Assembly: GCA_030650995.1 (NCBI GenBank)
Contig: JAUSCY010000078.1
Coordinates: 1-64,000 of the forward strand
Reading direction: 5' to 3'
Origin: Sheuella sp.
Lineage (GTDB): Bacteria; Pseudomonadota; Gammaproteobacteria; Burkholderiales; Burkholderiaceae_B
DNA: 64,000 nucleotides
Part shown: positions 9,370 to 16,674 of the stretch, piece after piece
Layout of the letters: every line of letters starts with the position of its first letter
Numbering within the stretch: the stretch's first letter is position 1
Program-made: the position numbers and the translations under genes
The notes under the pieces: model-generated
The model's input: only the letters and a program-made list of their open reading frames with translations
Told to the model about the DNA's origin: nothing
Database searches by the model: none

Positions 9370-10379
9370 GCTAATACCTCAAACTCGGCGCAAGCAGGCA
9401 ATTGATCAGGATCTAATGGTGTTTTAAAGCACGCAGACAGATGCGATGTACCAACTTCTACGAGCTTTGGGATATTTTCCAGACAATGCGAATCTGAAAA
9501 TGGACAACGTTTTGCGAAACCGCATCCAGTTAATCGCTGCGCAGGATTTGGAACCTGCCCTTCAATCGCGATCAGGCGTTTTTTTTCAATATCCATTCGT
9601 GGAATTGCACCCAACAATCCAACCGTATAAGGATGCTGTGGTGTACTGAATATTTGTTTGACTGGTCCGCGCTCGACTATTCGTCCTGCGTACATGACAA
9701 CGACATCGTCCGCGACTTCAGCCACCACACCCAAATCGTGCGTGATCAATACGATAGCCGTACCCGTTTCTTGCTGCAGTGTTCGCATCAACTCCAGGAT
9801 TTGCGCCTGGATCGTTGCATCTAGCGCAGTAGTAGGCTCATCGGCAATCAGCAGCTTAGGTTCACACGCCATCCCCATCGCGATCATCACCCGCTGTCTC
9901 ATACCACCACTTAATTTATGCGGATACTCGTCCATTCGCTGCTCAGGGGAAGGGATACGAACCCTTTTGAGCATTTCAATCGCGATGCCTCTCGCCTGCA
10001 CGCGATTGACCTTTCGGTGCCTCAGCAAGCCCTCGATAATTTGCTCCCCCACGGTAAATGAGGGATTCAAAGAGGTCATGGGCTCTTGAAAAATCATGGC
10101 CATGCCATTGCCACGCAAATCTTGTAATACCTGCTCTGTCGCGCCGACGAGTTCACGTCCCTCATATTTGATCGATCCACGAGCGATACGCCCATGAGGT
10201 TTTGGCAACAAACCCATAATAGAAAGTGACGTCACACTTTTGCCACAACCTGACTCACCTACGATCGCAAGCGTATGTCCGCGATGCACATCAAAACTGA
10301 TGCCATTCACAACAGAGATGTCTCCTTGATCACTGGAGAACACTGTATTGAGATCACGAACTTCCAATAGAGCTGTCAT
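9366..10379 (-). CDS. Peptide-type ABC transporter ATPase (DppD-like)
   Basis: This is the second ATPase of the importer, 337 residues. Walker A GESGCGKS is at residues 41-48, with IFQEPMTSLNPSFTVGEQ (Q-loop), LSGGMRQRVMIAMGM (signature), LLIADEPTTALD (Walker B) and LITHDLGVVAEVADDVVVMYAGR (H-loop). The C-terminal GCGFAKRCPFSDSHC cluster is typical of the DppD/OppD class. It overlaps DUF1028 upstream and the DppF-like gene downstream by four bases each, so the three are translationally coupled. Confidence 0.93.
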   Translation of the reverse strand: MTALLEVRDLNTVFSSDQGDISVVNGISFDVHRGHTLAIVGESGCGKSVTSLSIMGLLPKPHGRIARGSIKYEGRELVGATEQVLQDLRGNGMAMIFQEPMTSLNPSFTVGEQIIEGLLRHRKVNRVQARGIAIEMLKRVRIPSPEQRMDEYPHKLSGGMRQRVMIAMGMACEPKLLIADEPTTALDATIQAQILELMRTLQQETGTAIVLITHDLGVVAEVADDVVVMYAGRIVERGPVKQIFSTPQHPYTVGLLGAIPRMDIEKKRLIAIEGQVPNPAQRLTGCGFAKRCPFSDSHCLENIPKLVEVGTSHLSACFKTPLDPDQLPACAEFEVLA

Positions 10380-11089
10380 TTTTTAATACGTTGAGTGTGA
10401 AACTGTTCGATCGTGGCTTCAATTTGTTCGCGCTCGGTTAAGCCGGAAGGCCTCCCCCTGCCAGGCAAGCATGACAGAAACGGTTGAAACCGTTCGAGAC
10501 TAACTTCATACAACCTGCGCAGTTCAAGCAATGGCTCCTGATGATCGTCCACACGCAAATCCAACTGTAGGTAATCTTCGTCGTTATGAATCTTCAGGGC
10601 AGCGGACTGCTTGCCGCGCTTATCACCTCCGGCAGCCTCACCGGCTTCCATGGCTCCGAGCAGTCGCTCCGCCATTGGACGCCCATGCATCGATAAATAG
10701 GCATCCGCTGTTGCCTGAATAACTTCAGGACCCGCCAGCATATTTCCAGCGATGCTCAGACCTTCCATACTCATATGACCGCACCAGTCGATGCACGCTG
10801 AACCGGTATGTGCTGCAGCTGCACCAGTATGAGGCAAGATATGCACCTGTCTCTGCTCACTACCTTCATCGCCGTCAATCAGCGTACGGATAGTTTGAGC
10901 AGCATCCTGTCCGTCGGTGAGCAAGTCCAGTCCTGCGGGGCCGTAGAGTGGATTCATCAAAGCCTGTGTAGAAATCGCTCCTACGCCTCTTCGAGAATAC
11001 ACACACAAAGAACCAACAGCAAAAAATCGGCTGGCTATCGCCATGCCAAAATGCCCCAGTTCGTCGCGTGCAAGTATGGACCACGTCAT
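10376..11089 (-). CDS. DUF1028 family protein (Ntn-hydrolase-like fold)
   Basis: This 237-residue protein belongs to DUF1028, recognisable from the opening TWSILARD segment, RRGVGAISTQALMNPLYGP, HTGSACIDWCGHM, SIAGNMLAGPEVI and the RPMAERLLGAMEAGEAAGGDKRGKQSAAL motif. Structures of the family show an Ntn-hydrolase-like fold and peptidase or amidase activity is suspected, but no reaction is established to my knowledge. It is the first gene of the operon and overlaps the DppD-like ATPase by four bases, so its product probably acts on whatever the importer brings in. The C terminus carries a basic QRIKK tail. Confidence 0.88.
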   Translation of the reverse strand: MTWSILARDELGHFGMAIASRFFAVGSLCVYSRRGVGAISTQALMNPLYGPAGLDLLTDGQDAAQTIRTLIDGDEGSEQRQVHILPHTGAAAAHTGSACIDWCGHMSMEGLSIAGNMLAGPEVIQATADAYLSMHGRPMAERLLGAMEAGEAAGGDKRGKQSAALKIHNDEDYLQLDLRVDDHQEPLLELRRLYEVSLERFQPFLSCLPGRGRPSGLTEREQIEATIEQFHTQRIKK

Positions 11090-11168
11090 TGATTAATCCT
11101 TTTGTTTATTCTTTACCTCTGGACCATCGTATCAATCGAATGTCAGATCAGCCAGATTACAAAGCAAA

Positions 11169-11186
11169 ATTCATGCCAACATGAAT
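11169..11186. promoter_or_regulatory. Inverted repeat, possible operator upstream of the DUF1028-dpp operon
   Basis: A perfect 7-base inverted repeat, ATTCATG-CCAA-CATGAAT, lies 80-97 bases upstream of the DUF1028 start and about 150 bases upstream of the DUF1622 start. A two-fold symmetric site in a divergent intergenic region suits a dimeric regulator. No regulator gene is adjacent, so the assignment is inference. The rest of the 243-base gap shows no clear sigma-70 promoter to my eye. Confidence 0.35.
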
Positions 11187-11332
11187 GATTTTGGCCAGGA
11201 GCAAATTTGTTTTTCTCACCTGTCCGTGCTGTTCAGTGTTCGTATACATTTTTGAAAAGTTATAGCTGCATACGTTCTGAATTAGATACTATGGTCGATG
11301 ATACGACAACAAATTAATAAAAAGGCTCGCAC

Positions 11333-11695
11333 ATGCAACTTCAGAATTTCATTAATACCATTGGCGATGTTGGGGACCTTGCAGGAGTGCTCATTATTGC
11401 AATTGGTTTTATCTGGGGGATGGTGCAGTTTCTCAAGGCAACATTAAGAGGCGAAACAGGTACTGGCTATGCAGCATTCAGAATGCAGCTGGTTCGGGCG
11501 CTGCTCTTGGGACTCGAGGTTCTCGTTGCCTCAGATATCATCCGCACCGTTGCAATTAGCCCTTCACTGGAAAGCGTAGCGATTCTCGCTGCTATCGTAC
11601 TGATCAGAACGTTTTTAAGCTGGTCTCTGATACTGGAGAGCGAAGGTCGCTGGCCCTGGCAACCTGTCGTCAAACCCCCGGCTAATTCTAATTAA
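11333..11695 (+). CDS. DUF1622 family small membrane protein
   Basis: This 120-residue protein has three hydrophobic helices (about residues 17-36, 52-72 and 84-105) and the conserved RxxxxRALLLGLEVLVASDIIRT core of DUF1622. The function of the family is unknown. It stands alone on the plus strand, divergent from the DUF1028 operon, and its last four bases overlap the end of the convergent ketopantoate reductase-like gene. Start chosen at the ATG behind an A-rich leader (AAAAAGG). Confidence 0.85.
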   Translation: MQLQNFINTIGDVGDLAGVLIIAIGFIWGMVQFLKATLRGETGTGYAAFRMQLVRALLLGLEVLVASDIIRTVAISPSLESVAILAAIVLIRTFLSWSLILESEGRWPWQPVVKPPANSN

Positions 11696-12633
11696 TGATT
11701 AAACGTTTCTATCATTTTTACTAAAGCATAAACAGACTGGTTCGCCGGGGTTGGAATGCCATACTCTTTTCCTTTTCGCACAACCAGTCCATTCAGGAAA
11801 TCAATTTCAGTTGATTTCTTTCGCGCGATATCCTGAGCAGTTGAAGACCGTTGCGCGACCATTGTGCTGGCGATCATGTTGTTCGCACGAGTCGCTTCAT
11901 CTTTAGTGATAAAGATCTTTTCATGATGTGCGATTGCCAAGACCTCGTCGGCCAGCGTGTCTATCAAGGTCTTGACCGCGTGAACAGACACCATCTTTCC
12001 GTATTCAATCTGTCCGATTGCTGATATTGCGTTGTAACTGCAATTCACTAAAAACTTAAACCACAGTTCGCGGCGCACATCCGTGGACACGGGACAGGGA
12101 ACAGACGCACGGGAGAACAATTCTGAAATGCCTGCGAGTGTCTGCATAGCCGCTGCCCCACTCTCTCCAGACACTGCCTCCCAAGGCCCTATTACCAGCT
12201 CTCCGCGACCATTGTGTTTGAGTTGTCCAGGCCCTGTCATCATGGTTGCAACATAGACCACAGCGGGAAAAACCGGGTTGGACACCACACTGCGTATGCG
12301 CTCGCAATTATCAACGCCGTTTTGCAAACTCAAAATAACGGTTTGAGGTTTTAAATATGGTTTGATTAATTCAATCGTCGCAATCGTGTCTGGCGATTTA
12401 ACGCAAAGCAAAACAAGATCTGCATGCCGTACGGCATCAATCTCAACATTCGCGCCAACCGCCACGAACTCCTGAAAGCTGATGCAATCCATGTACAGTC
12501 CATGCGACACAATAGCCGACACATGATCAGGCCGGGCGATCAATGTGACGTCATGCCCAGCGCGACTCAGCATTCCACCAAAATAGCACCCCACCGCACC
12601 AGCACCCATCACCACTATTTTTGGTTGTTTCAT
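11692..12633 (-). CDS. Ketopantoate reductase family protein (PanE/ApbA-like)
   Basis: This is an NADPH-dependent 2-dehydropantoate 2-reductase family member, 313 residues. The dinucleotide motif GAGAVG is at residues 10-15, the CVKSPDTIATIELIKPYL and LQNGVDN segments follow, and the C-terminal domain holds the catalytic Lys region ELWFKFLVNCSYNAISAI. Many PanE paralogues in catabolic clusters reduce other 2-keto acids, and here the neighbours are oxidoreductases and transporters rather than panB/panC. I therefore do not assign panE firmly. It is the last gene of its unit, 36 bases after the PPOX gene. Confidence 0.85.
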   Translation of the reverse strand: MKQPKIVVMGAGAVGCYFGGMLSRAGHDVTLIARPDHVSAIVSHGLYMDCISFQEFVAVGANVEIDAVRHADLVLLCVKSPDTIATIELIKPYLKPQTVILSLQNGVDNCERIRSVVSNPVFPAVVYVATMMTGPGQLKHNGRGELVIGPWEAVSGESGAAAMQTLAGISELFSRASVPCPVSTDVRRELWFKFLVNCSYNAISAIGQIEYGKMVSVHAVKTLIDTLADEVLAIAHHEKIFITKDEATRANNMIASTMVAQRSSTAQDIARKKSTEIDFLNGLVVRKGKEYGIPTPANQSVYALVKMIETFNH

Positions 12634-12669
12634 TTTGCTTATGAATAATTTTTTAACAAAGCAATACGT

Positions 12670-13269
12670 TCAAAGCTCAGTCAGGTAGCGTTTGAGCGTT
12701 TCTTCCTGTGACTCAGAATGAATACCTGTCTGAGATCCGATCATTTCATTCATGGTGGGCATCGAATGACGATCAATCTGGCTGGCCTGATCCCACAGCC
12801 TGGAACGCATGAACGCCTTGGCACAATGCAGATAGGCTTGACGCACGGTCACCTTGATCACCAGTTTAGGACGTCTGGTCTCAGACGTACAAACATCCAG
12901 ATACTCCTCATCCGTATGCAGACTGGCTACGCCGTTGAGACGTAAAGTTTCGTCTACCCCCGGGATAAGAAAGAGCAGACCAACCTCATTTGCACCAAGA
13001 ATATTCTCAAGAGTATCCAGCCGGTTATTGCCTGGTGAATCCGGTATCAGTACCGTACGTTCATCCAGCACCTTCACGAAGCCTGGCAACCCGCCTCGCG
13101 GCGATGCGTCCAGCTGACCTGCAGCGTCACCACTCGCCACAACAACAAATGGCGATAGAGCAATGTACTGTCGACAATGGATATCAAGCGTTGGCAACTC
13201 TTTTTTCAACGCGCGCTCTTTCGGTCCCTGGTAAAGAGCACGCAGCTGATCGACTGAATCAATATGCAT
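12670..13269 (-). CDS. PPOX-class FMN-binding flavoprotein
   Basis: This 199-residue protein belongs to the pyridoxamine-5'-phosphate oxidase-like split-barrel family. Features of the subgroup are the opening DQLRALYQGPKERALKK helix, the FVVVASGDAAGQLDASPRGG strand pair that binds FMN phosphate, the PDSPGNNRLDTLENIL segment and GLLFLIPGVDETLRLNG. Members reduce or sense varied small molecules; the substrate is unknown. It begins 5 bases after the quinone-oxidoreductase-like gene and is presumably co-transcribed with it. Confidence 0.86.
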   Translation of the reverse strand: MHIDSVDQLRALYQGPKERALKKELPTLDIHCRQYIALSPFVVVASGDAAGQLDASPRGGLPGFVKVLDERTVLIPDSPGNNRLDTLENILGANEVGLLFLIPGVDETLRLNGVASLHTDEEYLDVCTSETRRPKLVIKVTVRQAYLHCAKAFMRSRLWDQASQIDRHSMPTMNEMIGSQTGIHSESQEETLKRYLTEL

Positions 13270-13274
13270 AACGC

Positions 13275-14249
13275 TTAATCCAAGGTCACTACGATTTTTC
13301 CAAAATGCTGGTTGGCACGCATACGCGCAAAGGCATCTGCAATCTGATCGAACTTGAAAGAGCTATCAATTGGCAGAGCAATCTTGCCTGACTTAAGAAA
13401 AGGACCCAAGTCCGCCATCGCACGTGATGCAATATCGCGTATTTCATCAATACTACGCGTGCGAAAAGTCACACCGGTGTACTTGATGCGCTTTAAAGCA
13501 TGCAGGTCAAAATCAAACTCTGCGAATCGACCCGCTAACCGCCCCACGTTGACAATACGACCGAGAACCTTGCACGCCTCCATATTCGGATTGCCAAAGG
13601 GGCCTGACAGCTGATCAATAATCAAGTCAACGCCATTGCCACCATTCGCCTCTATCGCGAGCTGTGGCCAGTTTGGATCACTATTGTCGAGTGCCACATC
13701 AGCACCAAAATTTTTCAGCTGCTCACGTCTTTGTGGATTGGAAGAGGTACCAATCACCATTTTTGCACCCAAGGCACGCGCAATCTGCATCGCCATCAAG
13801 CCAACCCCTGACGAAGCACCTTGAATCAGCACTGTTTCACCTGCCTTGAACTCACCCACTGTCACGAGCGCGTTATGCATAGTTTGAACGGCTATCGGCA
13901 AAGTAACTGCCTGTTCATACGACATCGCCTCGGAAGGCAACGCAATTGTTCTGCCCCAGTCAGATACCGCGTATTCGGCATAGCCGCCAGAACCCGAGCA
14001 CATCACGCGATCACTTACCTTAATTCCACGCGCTTTGGCACCCACCTCAACGACCTCTCCAGCCCACTCCATACCGGGGATAGTGCCCGCCCCACCCTGA
14101 CTGCCATGCTTGCCACCGGCAAGCATGCCCAAATCAGCACGATTCAGGCCGCATGCTTTCACGCGAACCAACACCTGTTCATCTTTAGGAACAGGAAGCG
14201 GCGCCTCTTGAATCGAAAAACCTTCTGTGGTCAAAACAACAGCTTTCAT
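13275..14249 (-). CDS. Zinc-free MDR-type quinone oxidoreductase-like protein
   Basis: This is a medium-chain dehydrogenase/reductase of about 324 residues that lacks the zinc cysteines, as in NADPH:quinone reductases and enoyl reductases. Seen are GLNRADLGMLAGG, the GMEWAGEVVEVG strand, and the Rossmann motif GASSGVGLMAMQIA. The ATG at 14249 is chosen because an AGGAAG ribosome-binding site precedes it; a GTG nine bases earlier would add three residues. It lies between an SDR gene (27 bases) and the PPOX gene (5 bases) in a likely operon of redox enzymes with unknown substrate. Confidence 0.87.
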   Translation of the reverse strand: MKAVVLTTEGFSIQEAPLPVPKDEQVLVRVKACGLNRADLGMLAGGKHGSQGGAGTIPGMEWAGEVVEVGAKARGIKVSDRVMCSGSGGYAEYAVSDWGRTIALPSEAMSYEQAVTLPIAVQTMHNALVTVGEFKAGETVLIQGASSGVGLMAMQIARALGAKMVIGTSSNPQRREQLKNFGADVALDNSDPNWPQLAIEANGGNGVDLIIDQLSGPFGNPNMEACKVLGRIVNVGRLAGRFAEFDFDLHALKRIKYTGVTFRTRSIDEIRDIASRAMADLGPFLKSGKIALPIDSSFKFDQIADAFARMRANQHFGKIVVTLD

Positions 14250-14276
14250 GATGCGCACTTCCTGTCAGTAAATAAA

Positions 14277-15071
14277 TTAACGAGTAGCGGAGGTCAGGCC
14301 GCCATCAACAACAATTGTCTGTCCGGTGATGTAGCGACTTTCGTCACTCGCAAGAAATACCACTGTATTGGCGACATCCCAGGCATCACCCATAAAACCT
14401 GCCGGGACCTGATTATGGCGATGCGCCACGAATCCGTCAAAATCGCCTTTTGCATACTTGTCTGCCAAACGACGAACAAGTGGTGTGAATACCAGGCCTG
14501 GTGCAACACAATTTAAGCGCACGCCACGTGCTGCATAAATCACTGCAGTAGTTTTTGTGAGTTGTTGCAATGCCGCCTTACCGGCTGCATAGCCAACCTG
14601 TGGCTTGCCGACATAACTGATACCTGCAACCGAAGAAATACTGACTACCGCACCATTGCCTTGTTTCTCCATGATGGGCAAGACAGCCTTGCAGCATAGG
14701 AAAGCAGATTTAACATTGACGTCCATCTGCTCATCCCAGGTTTCCTCGCTCATTTCTACAGGTCCGCCTGGCTCTGAGCGGCCGACGTTATTGATCAAAA
14801 TATCAATTCGTCCATATTGCGCCATACAAGCATCCACCATTTCTTTGACGCCAGCCGCGGCGGTGACATTAGCGGACATCACATGCGCCTCTCCACCCTC
14901 TTCCTTGATGATACGTTGCGTTTCTTTCGCCGCATCGATATTTAAATCTGCACCAAAAATCTTTGCTCCCTGTCTGGCTAACAATACTGAGATGGCCTTG
15001 CCATTGCCCCACCCTTCACCGTGAGTGCCACAACCAGTCACTAGTGCAACTTTACCGTCTAGTCTTAACAT
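14277..15071 (-). CDS. Short-chain dehydrogenase/reductase
   Basis: This is a classical SDR of 264 residues, an NAD(P)-dependent alcohol/ketone oxidoreductase. The cofactor loop is enlarged relative to the usual TGxxxGxG (TGCGTHGEGWGNG at residues 12-24), a known variant. NNVG is at residues 94-97, catalytic Ser is at 146-147, and the Y-x3-K pair is Tyr161 and Lys165. The C terminus ends with the standard SRYITGQTIVVDGG. The substrate cannot be told. It follows the Bug gene across an 85-base gap with a hairpin, so it may start its own transcript. Confidence 0.9.
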   Translation of the reverse strand: MLRLDGKVALVTGCGTHGEGWGNGKAISVLLARQGAKIFGADLNIDAAKETQRIIKEEGGEAHVMSANVTAAAGVKEMVDACMAQYGRIDILINNVGRSEPGGPVEMSEETWDEQMDVNVKSAFLCCKAVLPIMEKQGNGAVVSISSVAGISYVGKPQVGYAAGKAALQQLTKTTAVIYAARGVRLNCVAPGLVFTPLVRRLADKYAKGDFDGFVAHRHNQVPAGFMGDAWDVANTVVFLASDESRYITGQTIVVDGGLTSATR

Positions 15072-15117
15072 TTGAAGTCCCGTGTATTAATTTGAATCTA
15101 TCGCGATTAAATACTTT

Positions 15118-15145
15118 GAAAAGTATTCAGCTGAAAATACTTTTC
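15118..15145 (-). terminator. Hairpin, likely terminator or attenuator after the Bug gene
   Basis: A 10-base perfect stem (GAAAAGTATT pairing with AATACTTTTC) around an 8-base loop lies 12-39 bases beyond the stop of the Bug protein gene on the minus strand. It is AT-rich and is followed by only short T runs, so it may be a weak terminator or an RNA-processing hairpin that lowers expression of the downstream SDR genes. Confidence 0.45.
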
Positions 15146-15156
15146 TATAGAAATAT

Positions 15157-16164
15157 TTATTTTTGCTCAAGGCCTGCTTGTTGAATCAGCTTACCCCAAG
15201 TGTCATAGTTTTTAACAATCAAATTGCTGAAAGCCTCTGGACTCTGACTCATCACGACCTGTGTCCCAAGTGCTTCAAGCCGCTGCGCAATCTCGGGGTC
15301 TTTCAAAGCTTTATTCACCTCGTCGTGCAATCGTTTAATGATCGCAGGTGGCGTACCTTGCGGCGCGACAAAACCGAGCCAGGCACCCATATTGAAGTCT
15401 GGTACACCCTGCTCTTGCAGTGTCGGGATCGACGGATCAAGGTTAGCGCGATCACTTGTGCTGACGGCTAGACCATTCAACCTACCGGACTTTACATGCG
15501 GCAGTGTTGTCACAAGCGTATCAATTGTCATATCAACATTACCGCCAATGACATCTGCTTGAGACTGACTGCTCCCCGTGTACGGCACATGGACCATTTT
15601 CATGCCAGTCTTTTCTAGCAGCATCGCCATCAACAAATGACTGGTTGTCCCCAAACCAATCGAAGCATACGTCAGCTTCTCCGGATTGGCACGCGCGTAC
15701 TCCAATAGCTTGGGAAAGGTATCCAGACCTTTAGTTTTATTCGTCACAAGTAAAAACGGTAACCAGGAAGTCTGACCAATCGGCGAAAAATCTTTCAATG
15801 CATCATAGTTAATATTTTTAAGTAAGTGCGGATTGATACCCAGCGGTCCGGATGCGGAGAGTGCGATGGTGTAACCATCCGGTTTCATCTTGGCTAACTC
15901 ACCCAGGGCAAGACTGCCACCGACACCAGGACGATTTTTTACAATGATAGGCTGACCAAGTTCCTTGCTCAGCCGTTCGCCCAGGATTCGGGCAACGGAG
16001 TCTGTTGAAGTCCCCGGAGGAAATCCCACAAGCACTGAAATCGGTTTATCAGGATAGTCCGCCGCTTGTATACCAAAGCTAGCCAGGCAGGCGCATGCCA
16101 TCACGAGTGCCTGAATGTAACGGCCTACCGTTTGGGCAGCCTCCGTAAACTGGATTGCTTTCAT
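15157..16164 (-). CDS. Bug/TctC-family periplasmic binding protein
   Basis: This is a tripartite tricarboxylate transporter-type substrate-binding protein, 335 residues. A hydrophobic signal segment (IQALVMACACLASFGIQA) is followed by the diagnostic YPDKPISVLVGFPPGTSTD opening, and VKNRPGVGGSLALGELAKMKPDGYT comes next. Bug proteins bind carboxylates, amino acids or nicotinate derivatives and are hugely expanded in Alcaligenaceae, mostly without their own TctAB permeases. Here it lies downstream of a TRAP permease pair that has no DctP. The N terminus before the signal is long, so the true start could be a later codon. Confidence 0.9.
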   Translation of the reverse strand: MKAIQFTEAAQTVGRYIQALVMACACLASFGIQAADYPDKPISVLVGFPPGTSTDSVARILGERLSKELGQPIIVKNRPGVGGSLALGELAKMKPDGYTIALSASGPLGINPHLLKNINYDALKDFSPIGQTSWLPFLLVTNKTKGLDTFPKLLEYARANPEKLTYASIGLGTTSHLLMAMLLEKTGMKMVHVPYTGSSQSQADVIGGNVDMTIDTLVTTLPHVKSGRLNGLAVSTSDRANLDPSIPTLQEQGVPDFNMGAWLGFVAPQGTPPAIIKRLHDEVNKALKDPEIAQRLEALGTQVVMSQSPEAFSNLIVKNYDTWGKLIQQAGLEQK

Positions 16165-16203
16165 GTTCTGTTCCCTTTTGTACAGATTGCTGTTGTCTGA
16201 ACT

Positions 16204-16230
16204 GACAGGCTCGTGCCTGCCATTTTTTTT
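16204..16230. other. Short hairpin with adjacent T8 tract
   Basis: CAGGC-TCGT-GCCTG forms a 5-base stem followed on the plus strand by CCATTTTTTTT. It sits between the small membrane protein gene and the Bug gene, both on the minus strand. In plus-strand sense it resembles an intrinsic terminator, but no plus-strand gene ends here; it may block antisense transcription or simply be a UTR structure. Confidence 0.3.
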
Positions 16231-16669
16231 ATTTACCGGACATCAAGCGAGCAAATACTCGCTGGACTTGCGGACTTGCGGAGTAAAACACACTGACACC
16301 TGGACCCGCACGCACGATCAATCGGGGCGCGATCAACCAGCTAAGATAGGGTACATAAATAAACTTTGCCTGCGTAATATCTGCAAGCAATACGCGCCTT
16401 TTCCATATCCAGGTTTGTTCAATGGCTTGCGCGTCAATTGAGGTACGGCTTTTTAAAATCCAGACATAAGCCACGACCGTAATGAGCAGAGCTCCTCCAA
16501 AAAGAACGGCAGCCCCGCTCGAGAACTCTCTCCAGATGATTTGCTGCTCAGCGCCGGCGCCCCAGTAAACCATCGCCAGCATCAGCGCCGTTGCCATGAC
16601 TTTTACAAGCAAGGGAAATGCAGGCCCCTCAACTGGGTTATCGATAAAAGAATCTGACTTATCAGACAT
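16229..16669 (-). CDS. Small membrane protein with PH-like tail, unknown function
   Basis: I do not recognise a named family. The 146 residues show a polar N terminus, two membrane helices (about residues 24-41 and 51-70) and a soluble C-terminal half (SIDAQAIEQTWIWKRRVLLADITQAKF) whose strand pattern resembles bacterial PH-like domains that follow helix pairs. It lies 5 bases after the DctM gene and is probably translated from the same message. This suggests an accessory role at the membrane, but nothing more specific can be said. Confidence 0.65.
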   Translation of the reverse strand: MSDKSDSFIDNPVEGPAFPLLVKVMATALMLAMVYWGAGAEQQIIWREFSSGAAVLFGGALLITVVAYVWILKSRTSIDAQAIEQTWIWKRRVLLADITQAKFIYVPYLSWLIAPRLIVRAGPGVSVFYSASPQVQRVFARLMSGK

Positions 16670-16674
16670 CTTAA

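Noticed and set aside
11090..11332. tRNA or small RNA gene in the 243-base divergent gap
   Set aside because: I see only an inverted repeat and AT-rich promoter-like sequence, no cloverleaf or terminator-bounded RNA.
13821..14516. 231-codon plus-strand frame opposite the quinone reductase-like and SDR genes
   Set aside because: Spans two genuine minus-strand genes; composition rich in His, Cys and Asn is typical of shadow frames.
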